Below are positions 16,365-26,486 of a stretch of 64,000 nucleotides of DNA, piece by piece. Below the pieces are notes generated by a model. The model saw nothing but the letters and a program-made list of their open reading frames with translations. It made no database searches and had not been told where the DNA came from. The position numbers were made by a program, and so were the translations under genes. The stretch covers positions 1,947,683 to 2,011,682 of the forward strand of contig NZ_CP047080.1 of NCBI RefSeq assembly GCF_030408595.1, in the 5' to 3' direction. Numbering within the stretch: the first letter of the stretch is position 1; every line of letters starts with the position of its first letter. This DNA comes from Corynebacterium canis. GTDB taxonomy: Bacteria > Actinomycetota > Actinomycetes > Mycobacteriales > Mycobacteriaceae.

Positions 16365-17867
16365 TTAGACCTCCAGATCGAGTGTCCTTTGAGTGTACTC
16401 CCACATCTCGTTGTACAGCTTCTGATCGGTGGAAAGCTTGATGCCGTAGGACGGAATCAGCTCCTTCAGCTTCGGGCCCCATTCCACCATCCGCTGACCG
16501 AAACAACGTTCCAGCAGCTCAACCATGGCGGCCGGGGCGATGGAAGCACCCGGGGAGGCGCCCAGGATACCGGCGATCGTGCCCTCGGAATTGTTGATCA
16601 ATGCGGTGCCGAACTCCAGCGAACCGAAGCGCGGGCCGACGATAGGCTTGATCACCTGCACGCGTTGGCCGGCGGTGACCAGCTCCCAATCCTCCGGCCG
16701 CGCAGCCGGCATGTATTCGCGCAAGGATTCGATGCGCGCCTGTTGGTCCTTCAGCAGCTCCGTGATCAGGTACTTGGTCAAACCCAGCTCCTGGAAACCG
16801 ACCGCGATCATGGACATAAAGTTGGTGGGCCGCAGCGACTTCGGCAGATCGAACCAAGACCCGCGCTTTAAGAACTTCGGGGTCCAGCCCGCATACGGGC
16901 CAAAAAGCAACCCCGTTTTCCCGTCGATCACGCGGGTATCCAGGTGCGGCACCGACATCGGCGGAGCCCCCACGGAAGCCTTGCCGTACACCTTGGCGTG
17001 ATGCTGCTTGATAATCTCCTCGTTCGTACAGCGCAGCCACTGGCCAGACACTGGGAAACCACCGAAGCCGCGGATCTCCGGGATCCGGGCCTTTTGCAGC
17101 AACGGCAACGCCATACCGCCCGCGCCAACAAAGACGAAATTCGCTCGAATCACCGAAAGATCGCCAGTGTGTACGTTTTTCACCTTAAGCTTCCAGCCGT
17201 CCCCATCGGCCGCAATGTCCTTCACCTCATGGCCGTAACGCACGGTGGTGCCGGCGCGTTTCGCGGCGTCGATAAACTGCCTTGCCATCGCGCCATAGTT
17301 AATGTCCGTGCCCGCGTCCGTCCAGGAAATCGCCAGCTTTTCCCTATCAAAGTCGCGCCCCTCCGCCATCAGCGGCAGCATCTTCGCAAACTCTGTCGGA
17401 TCGTCGGTGAACTTCATGTTCGGGAACAGCGGGTGCGGGGCCAGCGCCTCAAACCGCTTCTTCAGATACGCAACCTGCTCCTCGCCCTGGCCAAAGGAAA
17501 CGTGCGGGACAGCATTGATAAACTCGCGCGGATCGGTCAACACACCCGCTTCCCGCTGATGCGCCCAAAACTGGCGCGACACCTGGAACTTCTCGTTCAC
17601 GTTAATGGCGTTTGCGGTCTTAATCTTGCCGTTGACCTCAGGCGTGTAGTTCAGCTCGCAAAGGGCAGAGTGACCGGTTCCTGCGTTGTTCCACGGGGAG
17701 GAGGACTCCTCTGCCGGGCCATCAAGCCGCTCAACCATGACCTGGCTCCACCCCGGTTCCAGTTCACGCAGCATTGCACCCAGCGTCGCGCTCATGATGC
17801 CAGCACCGATGAGGGCAACGTCTACCTCATCGGTCACCGGGATTGTAGAAACCTTGGAATCTGACAC
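16365..17867 (-). CDS. mqo: Malate:quinone oxidoreductase
   Basis: 500 residues, membrane-bound FAD enzyme that oxidises malate to oxaloacetate and passes electrons to the quinone pool; the main malate oxidiser in corynebacteria. FAD-binding ALIGAGIMSATLG at 18-30, SSSPWNNAGTGHSALCELNYTPE near 60, PVPHVSFGQG-like AVPHVSFGQG near 125, GAPPMSVPHLDTRVI near 300 and GASPGASIAP near 445 agree closely with C. glutamicum Mqo. GTG 17867 (VSDSKVS...) was chosen over TTG 17876 because it aligns with the known start and AAGGAAG lies upstream. First gene of an mqo-chlI-chlD run. Confidence 0.96.
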   Translation of the reverse strand: MSDSKVSTIPVTDEVDVALIGAGIMSATLGAMLRELEPGWSQVMVERLDGPAEESSSPWNNAGTGHSALCELNYTPEVNGKIKTANAINVNEKFQVSRQFWAHQREAGVLTDPREFINAVPHVSFGQGEEQVAYLKKRFEALAPHPLFPNMKFTDDPTEFAKMLPLMAEGRDFDREKLAISWTDAGTDINYGAMARQFIDAAKRAGTTVRYGHEVKDIAADGDGWKLKVKNVHTGDLSVIRANFVFVGAGGMALPLLQKARIPEIRGFGGFPVSGQWLRCTNEEIIKQHHAKVYGKASVGAPPMSVPHLDTRVIDGKTGLLFGPYAGWTPKFLKRGSWFDLPKSLRPTNFMSMIAVGFQELGLTKYLITELLKDQQARIESLREYMPAARPEDWELVTAGQRVQVIKPIVGPRFGSLEFGTALINNSEGTIAGILGASPGASIAPAAMVELLERCFGQRMVEWGPKLKELIPSYGIKLSTDQKLYNEMWEYTQRTLDLEV

Positions 17868-18390
17868 TGCTTTCAACTTCCTTCAATGACTGTGCGTTCG
17901 CTTCCGAGACCTTAGAACACCTGGCGACAGCGGCACCCAATTCCGCGGGCCGGATTACCGGAAAACACGCCAAATAGGAATGCCACTACAGATACTGAAA
18001 GGCACCAACAGGCCACCCACCTGGCAGCGGGTACCGGGTAAGGCGGCCGTGTTTGCAATAACTCTACGCTGATTGGCTTGGGGGTAGGCAAAAATTACAG
18101 GGTTACAGCATAACTACACAACAAACTCCCAGCTCTCCCCCGCCATAACCGGCCGCGCCCCACGTGATAAGCAGCGACTTTAGGGAGTAACTCACGAAAC
18201 TCACCGCACATTTCAAATTCATAACCACCACCCCCGGTTGGGTGATTACAGTTAGTGTTTTTCGCTCATTCCCAGCGCGTTAACATAAAGATGCGCATTA
18301 TTGCGCTGGGGTTTCTTTTGCGTTGTTTAGAAACACACTATTGCGCCACGCGTGCGGAACAATCCGCGGGAAGAAACGTACGATAGACGC
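17868..18390. other. Divergent promoter region mqo / hydrolase
   Basis: 520 bp without a protein gene. It must hold the mqo promoter. It also holds an orphan rho-independent-type hairpin on the plus strand (18271-18318) with no plus-strand gene before it, suggesting an unannotated transcript. TACGAT at 18379-18384 stands six bases before the ATG of the next gene. Confidence 0.5.
18271..18318 (+). terminator. Orphan terminator-like hairpin
   Basis: CCCAGCGC (18271-18278) pairs with GCGCTGGG (18303-18310) and is followed by GTTTCTTTT. No coding gene on the plus strand precedes it within 10 kb, so it may end a small RNA that starts somewhere after 18000. No clear promoter could be named. Confidence 0.45.
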
Positions 18391-19416
18391 ATGAAGGAAC
18401 TGCCGCTCGCCCCGGACTGGACCACCGACATTCTGGGTTCGGATTACCAGCGGCGCACGTTCGCCCTAGGCCCCGACCCGGACGGCGAGGGCACCGTGAT
18501 AGCCACGCTCGTGCGCCGGCGCGGCCCCGCGACCAGCGACCCGAATGCACCCGCCATGGTGTTTGTGCACGGCATGAGCGATTACTTTTTCCACACCCAC
18601 GTGGCCGAGTTTTTTACCGCGGCGGGGTGGGCGGTCTACGGTGTTGACCTGCGCAAATGCGGGCGTTCCTGGCGCGAGGGGCAGCGCTGGCACCACACTT
18701 CGGAGCTGAAGTTTTACTTCGCCGACCTGACCGCCGTGTTTGATTACGTGCGTAGCCACCACCCCACCGTGGTTTGGAACGGGCATTCGACAGGCGGGCT
18801 GACATTAGCACTGTGGTTCGACTACCTGCGGCGGCGCGATCCGGCGCGGCATGCGGATATCGCCGGCGCCGTGCTCAATAGCCCGTGGCTCGAACTCATG
18901 TACGCGCGGCCCAAGGTGCACATCGGCACGCTGCTCTATAACGTGCTGGGCAAGATCCGGCCCGCGAAACAGCTTGCCATAGACCCGCTCGGCTCCTATG
19001 GAAAGTCCCTGCACACCAGCGAATATGGCGATTGGGATTACAACGTCGCCTATAAACCTTTCGGCGGCCAGCCGAAAAACTACGCGTGGTTGCGCACCAT
19101 TTTGCTGAATCAACGCAGCATTCACCGGGGCGACATTGAGTGCGAACTCCCGCTTTTAGTGCTGTGCTCCACCGAGACCTGGCTGCGCCCCGAATTTTCC
19201 GAACGTGTGCACAGTGCCGACGGCGTCCTCGACGTGCATCAAATCCGCCGTTGGGCGCGCACACTCTCGCCCGATGTCACCATCGCACCCATCCCCGGCG
19301 CACGGCACGACGTGTACCTGTCGCGCCCCGAACCGCTCGCCACCGCCCTCGAAACCACCCTGAGGTGGGCGTCTTCGCTTATCGACGCCCCACCCTCCCG
19401 CCCCGACCAGAAATAA
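18391..19416 (+). CDS. Alpha/beta hydrolase (lysophospholipase-like)
   Basis: 341 residues with the Rv2854-like arrangement next to mtr. FVHGMSDYFF near 60 (oxyanion region), nucleophile elbow WNGHSTGG with Ser near 133, and late GARHDV with the catalytic histidine near residue 307; the acid is probably in LVLCSTETW near 262 or after it. No signal peptide or membrane helix. ATG 18391 has no ribosome binding site, but TACGAT six bases upstream suggests a leaderless mRNA. It is followed by mtr after 29 bp. The substrate is unknown; the serine hydrolase assignment is safe. Confidence 0.88.
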   Translation: MKELPLAPDWTTDILGSDYQRRTFALGPDPDGEGTVIATLVRRRGPATSDPNAPAMVFVHGMSDYFFHTHVAEFFTAAGWAVYGVDLRKCGRSWREGQRWHHTSELKFYFADLTAVFDYVRSHHPTVVWNGHSTGGLTLALWFDYLRRRDPARHADIAGAVLNSPWLELMYARPKVHIGTLLYNVLGKIRPAKQLAIDPLGSYGKSLHTSEYGDWDYNVAYKPFGGQPKNYAWLRTILLNQRSIHRGDIECELPLLVLCSTETWLRPEFSERVHSADGVLDVHQIRRWARTLSPDVTIAPIPGARHDVYLSRPEPLATALETTLRWASSLIDAPPSRPDQK

Positions 19417-19445
19417 CCCACCGCCCGCGCACGTTAAGGTTAAGT

Positions 19446-20810
19446 ATGAAGCATTACGATCTCATCATTATTGGCACCGGTTCCGGTAACTCCATTCCCG
19501 GACCTGAGTTCGATGACCAATCCATCGCCATCGTGGAAAAAGGCACCTTTGGCGGCACCTGCCTCAATGTGGGCTGCATTCCCACCAAAATGTTCGTCTA
19601 TGCGGCGGATGTTGCCACCGAAATCCGCGAGGCCGCCAAATACAATCTTTCCGCCTCGCTCACCGGTGTGGATTGGCCCGCCATTGTAGATCGTGTGTTT
19701 GCCCAACGGATCGACCCCATCGCGGCCGGCGGCGAAGCCTACCGGCGAGGCGAGGAAACGCCGAACATTGACGTCTACGCCGAGCATGCGCGGTTCGTCG
19801 ATAAGCGCACCCTACAGGTCGGCGAGGAAACAATCAGCGGCGAGCGCATCGTCATCGCCACCGGGGCGCGGCCTTCCGTACTGCCCGTCATCGCCGAGTC
19901 CGGGGTCGATTACTACACCAATGAAAACATCCTGCGGCTGCCCGCGCTGCCGAAGACCATGATTATCCAAGGCGGCGGCTTTATCGCCGTGGAATTCGCC
20001 CACATTTTCGCCTCGCTGGGCGTGCAGGTGACCATCACGAACCGCAGCCCCATCCTGCTGCGCAAAGCCGATGAAACCATCTCCCAACGGTTCACCGAAA
20101 TCGCCGCCGAACAATGGAACCTGAAACTCGGGCGCACCGTCACCGCCGCAACCCAAGACGCGCGAGGCGTCACCCTCACGCTGGATAACGGTGAACAACT
20201 CACCGGCGAAATCCTGCTCGTGGCCACCGGGCGCACCCCGAACGGTGACCAAATGGACCTTGCACGCGGCGGCATCGAAATGGATGGCGAACGCATCAAG
20301 GTGGACGAATACGGCCGCACCACCGCCGCAGGCGTCTGGGCGCTCGGCGACGTTTCCTCCCCCTACCAGCTCAAACACGTGGCCAATGCCGAGATGCGGG
20401 CGGTGCGACACAACCTCCTCCACGGCGACGACCTACGGCCGATGCCCCACGAACACGTGCCCGCCGCCGTGTTCACGCACCCGCAGATCGCCAGCGTGGG
20501 CATGACCGAAGCGGAGGCGAAACAGGCCGGGCTGGATGTGACCATCAAGATTCAAAACTACGGCGATACCGCCTACGGGTGGGCCATGGAAGACACGACC
20601 GGTTTTGCCAAACTCATCGCGGATCGCAAGACCGGGCGACTCCTGGGCGCGCACTACCTCGGCCCCCAAGCGTCCAGCCTGATCCAACAGCTCATTACCG
20701 TAATGGCGTTCGATCTCGACGTCCGCGAGGTGGCCCGGAACCAGTACTGGATCCACCCCGCGCTGCCGGAAGTCACCGAAAACGCGCTCCTCGGGCTGGA
20801 CTTCGACTAG
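19446..20810 (+). CDS. mtr: Mycothione reductase
   Basis: 454 residues. NADPH-dependent flavoprotein that reduces oxidised mycothiol (mycothione), the main thiol buffer of actinomycetes. FAD motif LIIIGTGSGN at 6-15, redox disulfide in GGTCLNVGCIPTK with Cys39 and Cys44, NAD(P)H motif GGGFIAVEFAHIFASLG near 178, ALGDVSSPYQLKHVAN near 300 and the active-site HPALPE at about 437. ATG 19446 was chosen because the fold starts there; a much longer in-frame extension lies inside the upstream hydrolase gene. TAAGGT stands five bases before the ATG, so it may be leaderless or have its own promoter. Confidence 0.94.
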   Translation: MKHYDLIIIGTGSGNSIPGPEFDDQSIAIVEKGTFGGTCLNVGCIPTKMFVYAADVATEIREAAKYNLSASLTGVDWPAIVDRVFAQRIDPIAAGGEAYRRGEETPNIDVYAEHARFVDKRTLQVGEETISGERIVIATGARPSVLPVIAESGVDYYTNENILRLPALPKTMIIQGGGFIAVEFAHIFASLGVQVTITNRSPILLRKADETISQRFTEIAAEQWNLKLGRTVTAATQDARGVTLTLDNGEQLTGEILLVATGRTPNGDQMDLARGGIEMDGERIKVDEYGRTTAAGVWALGDVSSPYQLKHVANAEMRAVRHNLLHGDDLRPMPHEHVPAAVFTHPQIASVGMTEAEAKQAGLDVTIKIQNYGDTAYGWAMEDTTGFAKLIADRKTGRLLGAHYLGPQASSLIQQLITVMAFDLDVREVARNQYWIHPALPEVTENALLGLDFD

Positions 20811-20826
20811 CCCATAGGAGGCAAGG

Positions 20827-22185
20827 TTGATTCTGCCCGCTTCCGCCGCACGTTCTCGGCCGGGGATTTTCTCCCCGACGTACCGATTGACCACCACCGG
20901 GCTGCTCACCGCGATCATGGCGTGCGCCTTCGACCAAACGGCCGTCACCGCGGTCATGCCACATATCGCGCAGGAGCTCGGGGACGCGGATGCGTATTCG
21001 TTGACGTTTGTGGCGGCGCTCGCGGCGTCGATAATCGGCATGGTGGCCTCGGGGCTCGCGACTGATCGGTTCGGCGCCCGCCTTTCGTTCATAGTTTCGG
21101 CCGCAACGCTGGTGCTCGGGCTGCTCGTTTCGGTGGTCGCGCCGGATATGCCGGTATTTCTAATATCGCGCGCAATTCAAGGGCTGGGCACAGGTGGGCT
21201 TGTCGTCGCGATATATGCGGTCATTGCGCAGGCATATCCAGCTGCATTGCGCCCCGCCGTTTTCGCCGCTTTTGCCGGGGCCTGGGTAATACCGTCGCTG
21301 GTCGGCCCCGGTTTGGCGGGATTGCTCACCGTTGTGTTTTCGTGGCATGCGGTGTTTTTGTTCGCGCTGATCGCGGTCATCGCCTCGATAATTTTGCTGG
21401 CTAAAGCGCTGGTGTCATTGCCGCAACCCGAACCCGTGGTAAACCCGCGCAATTTCACCACCCTATTGACCGCAATCGTACTGGCCGGCGCCGCCACGGG
21501 AATGAGCCTGTCCTCGCAGGCGCAACAGAATTGGGCGCCCTTATATATCATTGTCTCGCTCGCGATCGCGCTGCTTGCATTGCGCACACTGACTCCCCCG
21601 GGAACGCTGAAAGTTCGCCGCGGAGTTCCCCGCTTGGTAGCCACCCGCGGTTTTGTGGACATGTTCTTTGCCGCAGAAATGTACCTGCCGCTGGTGCTGG
21701 CGCAGCGCTATCACCTAGGCCCGTCGCTGACCGGCACCGCGCTCACCATCAGCGGCGTGTTTTGGTTCCTGGGTTCGCAATATCAATCGCGCTACGGTGC
21801 GGGCATCCCCACGCCGCTGGTGTTCCGCATCGGCTGCTCCTTCATGCTGATAGGCACGCTGTGGGTAGGGGTGGTGGCGCTGCTCGCCGGGCATTGGACG
21901 GTGGTGGTGCTCGGCTGGGCCCTCACCGCAATCGGCATGGGGTTCGTATATCCGCGCATGTCTTCGAAGCCATTGGAGCTTTGCGCCCCGCAAGATACCG
22001 GCTTTACCGGCTCCGCGTTGCAGGTAACGGGCACCATCGGAACAACGTTGATGCTATCGCTGTGTTCGCTCATACAGGTGTTTGCCAGTGCCGCCTTATT
22101 ACCGAGCGTATTCGTGATGATCTCGGCTGCCGCGCTACCCTTGCTGGTATGGTGGCGTCCCGTAGTTCCTGAACCAAGAGAGTAG
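20827..22185 (+). CDS. MFS transporter
   Basis: 452 residues, about 12-14 membrane helices. GLATDRFGARLSF near 77 is the loop 2-3 motif of the major facilitator superfamily; RAIQGLGTGGLVVAIYAVIAQ near 117 is typical of the drug:H+ antiporter branch, and GPGLAGLL near 160 is like motif C. TTG 20827 is the start because a strong AGGAGG stands seven bases upstream. It is 16 bp after mtr, so mtr and this transporter probably share a transcript. Substrate unknown; a multidrug or metabolite exporter is likely. Confidence 0.85.
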   Translation: MILPASAARSRPGIFSPTYRLTTTGLLTAIMACAFDQTAVTAVMPHIAQELGDADAYSLTFVAALAASIIGMVASGLATDRFGARLSFIVSAATLVLGLLVSVVAPDMPVFLISRAIQGLGTGGLVVAIYAVIAQAYPAALRPAVFAAFAGAWVIPSLVGPGLAGLLTVVFSWHAVFLFALIAVIASIILLAKALVSLPQPEPVVNPRNFTTLLTAIVLAGAATGMSLSSQAQQNWAPLYIIVSLAIALLALRTLTPPGTLKVRRGVPRLVATRGFVDMFFAAEMYLPLVLAQRYHLGPSLTGTALTISGVFWFLGSQYQSRYGAGIPTPLVFRIGCSFMLIGTLWVGVVALLAGHWTVVVLGWALTAIGMGFVYPRMSSKPLELCAPQDTGFTGSALQVTGTIGTTLMLSLCSLIQVFASAALLPSVFVMISAAALPLLVWWRPVVPEPRE

Positions 22186-22198
22186 GTCCGCATCGGAA

Positions 22199-22978
22199 AT
22201 GCTTCGAGTTCCTACGGCTACGGCGAGTCTCGGCACGGCCGTGGCGATATTATTGGCAACCCTGGGCAACGAATTCACAAGGTCCAGTTGGCTTTACTCA
22301 GTTCTCGCAGCGCTTGGCGTGGTTTTAGGCGCCGGTTCGGCGTTGGCACAGCTGCGAAAAGGGCGCGCGCTCAACGTGTTTGAGGGGTTGGCGGCGCTCG
22401 GCGGGGTGACCATCCTTGCCGTCGGATCGATCACCGGTATAGCCCGGCTGACGTATCTGGATCAACTGTCCGTGGCGGCATTGGTGGGCACATTGTATGG
22501 CATGCCGCTCGCGGCGATCGCGTGTTTTGTGGGCGGGCTCGGCCAGTTTCCCGCCTCGTGGCGCTCGAACATTCTTCCGTGTGTGGCGGGGCCTGCCGCG
22601 ACCGGTTACCTTGCTATCGGCGAAGATACCCTCACCGTACGGCTCGTCGTCATCGCGATTTCCCTAGCTACCACCGTTGCGTGCATATTTACGATTATTC
22701 GAATACGCAACGCAGCACGCTCCCCCGCCTCCCGCTTAGCGACGGCCGCGTGCCTCATCCTCGCACCCACCATGCTGTACGCAGTGTACGCGGCAGCGAT
22801 CCCAGCGGCACAATTATCTTGGGCCGCCCCTCCAGCATTGCTCGCCTGGGCGTATATCGCGGCGGCGCTATGCGCCACCATCGCCGGGTTCGTGTACCGC
22901 AAACCCGCTAGTCCGCCGGAGTCCGCTAGCCCGCCGGAGTCCGCTAATCCGCCGGGGTCCGCCGCCGCCGCGACCTAA
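22199..22978 (+). CDS. Hypothetical integral membrane protein with proline-rich tail
   Basis: 259 residues, about seven or eight hydrophobic segments from residue 10 to 235. No family recognised. The C-terminus is a threefold six-residue repeat ([18 protein letters not shown]) encoded by three 18-bp tandem repeats at about 22909-22963. ATG 22199 lies 13 bp after the MFS stop; no strong ribosome binding site is visible, so coupling with the upstream gene is likely. Its last four bases overlap the convergent cobQ stop. May be an accessory protein of the MFS transporter, by position only. Confidence 0.6.
   Translation: MLRVPTATASLGTAVAILLATLGNEFTRSSWLYSVLAALGVVLGAGSALAQLRKGRALNVFEGLAALGGVTILAVGSITGIARLTYLDQLSVAALVGTLYGMPLAAIACFVGGLGQFPASWRSNILPCVAGPAATGYLAIGEDTLTVRLVVIAISLATTVACIFTIIRIRNAARSPASRLATAACLILAPTMLYAVYAAAIPAAQLSWAAPPALLAWAYIAAALCATIAGFVYRKPASPPESASPPESANPPGSAAAAT
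22909..22963 (+). repeat. Three 18-bp tandem repeats in the gene end
   Basis: GCTAGTCCGCCGGAGTCC, GCTAGCCCGCCGGAGTCC and GCTAATCCGCCGGGGTCC follow each other. They keep the reading frame, so copy number changes would lengthen or shorten the proline-rich tail by six residues. Confidence 0.7.
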
Positions 22979-24411
22979 GGTTCGATCAATCCGGCGATAA
23001 AGGCGTCCAAATCCCAGTGCGCCTCCAAGGCATCCGCGATCAGGTCGAGCTGGCGGTCGCGCTCACCGTGGAATGAGGTATCGGGGCTAAGCACAAACCC
23101 GGTCTTATTGCAGGCTTGTGCCACCCAGCGGAGGAATTCCCGGCGGGTCTCATCGTGCTCCAAGTGCCCGTGGCGGTGGGTGCCCCGGAACATGCCTTTG
23201 GCTGCGCCTTCGTCCCCGATCCACGGGGTTTCGCTGGTGCGGGCAACCCGCCCGTGGTGCACCTCGTAGGCACCGTGTTCGTGCCGGATTAAAGTTTTCG
23301 AAGGATCGAACACAATATCGGTGTCAAAGATGCCGATTCCCGGCACGGGTTCGGCCGAACCGGATTCCACGGGGTCCATGATGGTGCGGCACAGCATTTG
23401 ATAGCCGCCGCAGATGCCGAGGGTGGGTGCGGTGCGGGCCGCCACGGCCTCGAAAAGCCCGGTGGTGCGCAACCATTGCAGGTCAGAGACGGTTGCCTTG
23501 GATCCCGGCAGCACCACAAGGTCGGCCTCCGCGACGGCGTCGGGATCGATGGTCCAGGTGACGGAAACGCCGGGCTCGCACGCTAGGGCTTCGACGTCAG
23601 TAGCGTTGGACACGCGCGGCAGGCGGATCGCGGCGACTCGAAGACGCTGGCTGCCAATCGCAACTGTGTGCGGGCCAATGGTGGAGCCGATATGGGATTG
23701 CAGGGAATCCTCGGCATCCACCCACAGGCCATAAAGATACGGCAACACCGCCACCGTTGGAACGCCAGTTCGCTCTTCAAGGGCGGCGAGACCGGGGTCG
23801 AGGATGCTTTGATCGCCGCGGAATTTATTGATCACAAAGCCTTTGATCCGCGCCCGGTCCGCCTCCGACACGATCTGATGCGTCCCGAACAAATGCGCGA
23901 GCACGCCGCCGCGATCGATATCGCCGACCACGTACACCGGCAGATCGCACGCCTCGGCCAGCCCGAAGTTGGCCACGTCCGTTTCACGCAGGTTAATCTC
24001 CGCGGGCGAACCCGCGCCCTCGCACACGACCAGCTGAAATCGGGACTCCAAATCCCGCAAACACGCCGCCGCAACCTCTCGCAAGTGCGTGCGATGCTCG
24101 ATATAGGAACGCGCGCTGACCTGCCCTTCCGCACGCCCACGGACCACCAATTGAGAAGTACGGTCGGAACCTGGCTTCAATAGGATCGGGTTAAAATCCA
24201 CGCTCGGCTCCAGCCCGCACGCCGCCGCCTGCAGGGCTTGGGCACGCCCGATTTCGCCACCATCCGGGCATACCGCGGAATTATTGGACATGTTTTGCGC
24301 CTTAAACGGCGCCACCCGAATCCCGCGCCGGGTCAGCGCGCGGCACAGCCCCGCAACAATCACCGATTTGCCGGCGTCCGAGGTGGTGCCGGCGATAAGC
24401 ACAGCCGCCAT
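22975..24411 (-). CDS. cobQ: Cobyric acid synthase
   Basis: 478 residues. Amidates the b, d, e and g side chains of adenosylcobyrinate a,c-diamide using glutamine and ATP. N-terminal P-loop-like GTTSDAGKS at 8-16 and [11 protein letters not shown] near 38; [15 protein letters not shown] near 163; the C-terminal glutamine amidotransferase has its Cys in [10 protein letters not shown] near 333 and HGHLEHD near 423. ATG 24411 directly abuts the map stop codon, so both are read together. It is separated from the other cob genes by 13 kb, as in related genomes. Confidence 0.95.
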   Translation of the reverse strand: MAAVLIAGTTSDAGKSVIVAGLCRALTRRGIRVAPFKAQNMSNNSAVCPDGGEIGRAQALQAAACGLEPSVDFNPILLKPGSDRTSQLVVRGRAEGQVSARSYIEHRTHLREVAAACLRDLESRFQLVVCEGAGSPAEINLRETDVANFGLAEACDLPVYVVGDIDRGGVLAHLFGTHQIVSEADRARIKGFVINKFRGDQSILDPGLAALEERTGVPTVAVLPYLYGLWVDAEDSLQSHIGSTIGPHTVAIGSQRLRVAAIRLPRVSNATDVEALACEPGVSVTWTIDPDAVAEADLVVLPGSKATVSDLQWLRTTGLFEAVAARTAPTLGICGGYQMLCRTIMDPVESGSAEPVPGIGIFDTDIVFDPSKTLIRHEHGAYEVHHGRVARTSETPWIGDEGAAKGMFRGTHRHGHLEHDETRREFLRWVAQACNKTGFVLSPDTSFHGERDRQLDLIADALEAHWDLDAFIAGLIEP

Positions 24412-25287
24412 TTAGATATCTTCGTCCGGTAGCGTCAGGATCTCATTCCCGCTCTCCGTAATCACGATCGTGTGTTCGAATTGAGCGGTAAATTTCCCGT
24501 CCTTATTCACCACGGTCCAGCCGTCATCCCAAATTTCGTACGGCAAATCACCAAGGTTAATCATCGGCTCGATGGTCAGCGTCATGCCGGGTTCGAGCAG
24601 GTCATTATACACATTATTGTCGTAGTGCAGCACCACTAGCCCATTGTGAAAGGTCGGCCCCACGCCGTGCCCGGTGAAATCGCGCACCACCTGGTAGCCA
24701 AAACGCTTGGCATAAGATTCGATCACGCGTCCAATTACATTGAGCTCGCGCCCCGGCTTGGCCGCGCGGATCGCGCGCAGCGTGGCCTCCTTGGTTCGCT
24801 CCACCAGCAGCCGATGTTCCTCGCTCACCTCGCCCGCGAGAAAGGTGGCGTTGGTGTCGCCGTGCACACCGTTTTTAAAGGCGGTGACGTCGATATTTAC
24901 GATGTCTCCGTCCTGGATCACGGTGCTATCCGGAATGCCGTGGCACACCACTTCATTGAGCGAGGTGCAGCAGCTTTTCGGGAACCCGCGGTAGCCCAGC
25001 GTCGAGGGATACGCGCCATGATCGCACATATATTCGTGAGCGATCCGGTCCAGCTCATCCGTGGTCACGCCCGGGGCCACGGCCCGCCCCGCCACCACCA
25101 AAGCATTCGCCGCAATCCGAGAAGCTTCGCGCATAGCTTCGATTGTTTCGGGGGTTTGGATCACCGGTTCCCCCATCGCCTCGCGCACCGTGTCTTTCCA
25201 CACGTATTCGGGGCGAACAATATGCTTGGGCACGGTGCGAATTGGGGTGGGTGTTCCGGGGGTGACGCGGGCGCGAGTTTTAGACAT
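24412..25287 (-). CDS. map: Methionine aminopeptidase, type I
   Basis: 291 residues; removes the initiator methionine. An N-terminal extension of about 40 residues ([15 protein letters not shown]) typical of actinobacterial MapB-like enzymes precedes the pita-bread fold. Metal ligands can be read: Asp in [15 protein letters not shown] (two aspartates), His in [10 protein letters not shown], Glu in LTIEPMIN and Glu in QFEHTIV. ATG 25287 has GGTGG upstream; ATG 25296 nine bases earlier is equally possible. Longer upstream frames lack coding character. It is followed without gap by cobQ. Confidence 0.93.
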   Translation of the reverse strand: MSKTRARVTPGTPTPIRTVPKHIVRPEYVWKDTVREAMGEPVIQTPETIEAMREASRIAANALVVAGRAVAPGVTTDELDRIAHEYMCDHGAYPSTLGYRGFPKSCCTSLNEVVCHGIPDSTVIQDGDIVNIDVTAFKNGVHGDTNATFLAGEVSEEHRLLVERTKEATLRAIRAAKPGRELNVIGRVIESYAKRFGYQVVRDFTGHGVGPTFHNGLVVLHYDNNVYNDLLEPGMTLTIEPMINLGDLPYEIWDDGWTVVNKDGKFTAQFEHTIVITESGNEILTLPDEDI

Positions 25288-25727
25288 GACCACCATCGTA
25301 CTCACCCGCTTTCCGCACTCCGTTACGAATACCGTGCAGCCGCCGCAGACGACCGCTCGCCGCCGTGGCACGTGGGTTTTATCACGCGACCCGCAGGGGA
25401 TTTTTGCCCCCGTTTGTGCTATTACCCTGCGGAAAGGTCTGATTTTTCCAGCGCTTCCGCGCGCGCCCATGCGGTGCCCGCGCCGCCGTTGAACGATTGT
25501 GCACAAGCAGTGCCGCACCAAGCAGGGAATTCCGCCCCGCGCCCCGCGCATTCCATGGCCGCTTTTCGACGCCCCGCCCCACACCGTTCAGACATATTTA
25601 CGCGTGCGCAACAAGGCGTCGAAATCGTGAATTCGCCCCTTCGAACCCCGGCAAAGTGACCAGGCTAACACCCCCGTGCAATCGGGGCCGAAAACCCGCC
25701 GGCAGGATTGTGGCTACGCTCGGGCGC

Positions 25728-26486
25728 ATGTCGATTCATGAACACGCTGAAGAATATTTTGAAACGCTATTCCATAATCGGCGTTCGAGATTCCAAACAT
25801 TGGACCCCGAACTCGCCGAGTTCTATGTGAACTTCGCTTATGGTGAGCTGATTGAGCAATCCGAGGACCTAGACACCCACGATCGCTTAATGACGCATTT
25901 GGCGGCATTAATAGCGTGCGGCTCAGAAAACATGTACATGGTGATGCTCGAGGCCGCCTTAAACGTTGGGGTCACCCCGATCGAGATCAAGGAGATCCTC
26001 TACCAGGCTTCCGCCTATGTCGGCATGGGCCGGGTGTACGATTTCCTGCACATCACCAATAACGAGCTGCTACGCCGCGATGAAAAGCTGCCGCTTGCGG
26101 GTCAGGCCACGACCACGCCGGAGACCCGCAAAGCCGAAGGTGAGCGGCTGCAACGCGCCATTTTGGGCGACCAGGTCGTGGACGCGCTGCGCGCGAATAC
26201 CGCACCGGATATGCACCACGTGCTGGACTATATTTCCGATAATGTGTTCGGGGATTTGTATAGCCGGACGGGCATCGGCCGGCCCATGCGGGAATTGCTT
26301 ACCCTTTCGATGCTGGTTGCGCTCGGCGGCTGCGAATCGCAGCTGCGCTCCCATATCGCGGCAAATATCAATGTGGGCAATAGCCGCGCCAAAATGGTCA
26401 CCTGCGTCACCCAGCTGCTGCCGATCATCGGCTACCCGCGCACCCTGAATGGCCTGCGCGTGATCGCCGAAACCGCCACCGATTAG
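25728..26486 (+). CDS. Carboxymuconolactone decarboxylase-like (AhpD-fold) protein
   Basis: 252 residues, two CMD/AhpD-like helical domains (about 50-130 and 155-250). LIACGSENMYMVMLEAALNVGVTPIEIKEILYQASAYVGMGR shows the first, and LTLSMLVALGGCESQLRSHIAANINVG shows the second. The CxxC pair of true AhpD is not present, so peroxidase-type activity is doubtful. ATG 25728 has TACGCT seven bases before it and no ribosome binding site, so it is probably leaderless. It overlaps the convergent gene at 26483 by four bases. The function is unknown; related proteins act on lactones or as peroxiredoxin helpers. Confidence 0.78.
   Translation: MSIHEHAEEYFETLFHNRRSRFQTLDPELAEFYVNFAYGELIEQSEDLDTHDRLMTHLAALIACGSENMYMVMLEAALNVGVTPIEIKEILYQASAYVGMGRVYDFLHITNNELLRRDEKLPLAGQATTTPETRKAEGERLQRAILGDQVVDALRANTAPDMHHVLDYISDNVFGDLYSRTGIGRPMRELLTLSMLVALGGCESQLRSHIAANINVGNSRAKMVTCVTQLLPIIGYPRTLNGLRVIAETATD

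Noticed and set aside
16944..17864. Long plus-strand frame opposite mqo
   Set aside because: It lies wholly inside mqo, which matches its family from end to end; the frame is a GC-rich shadow.
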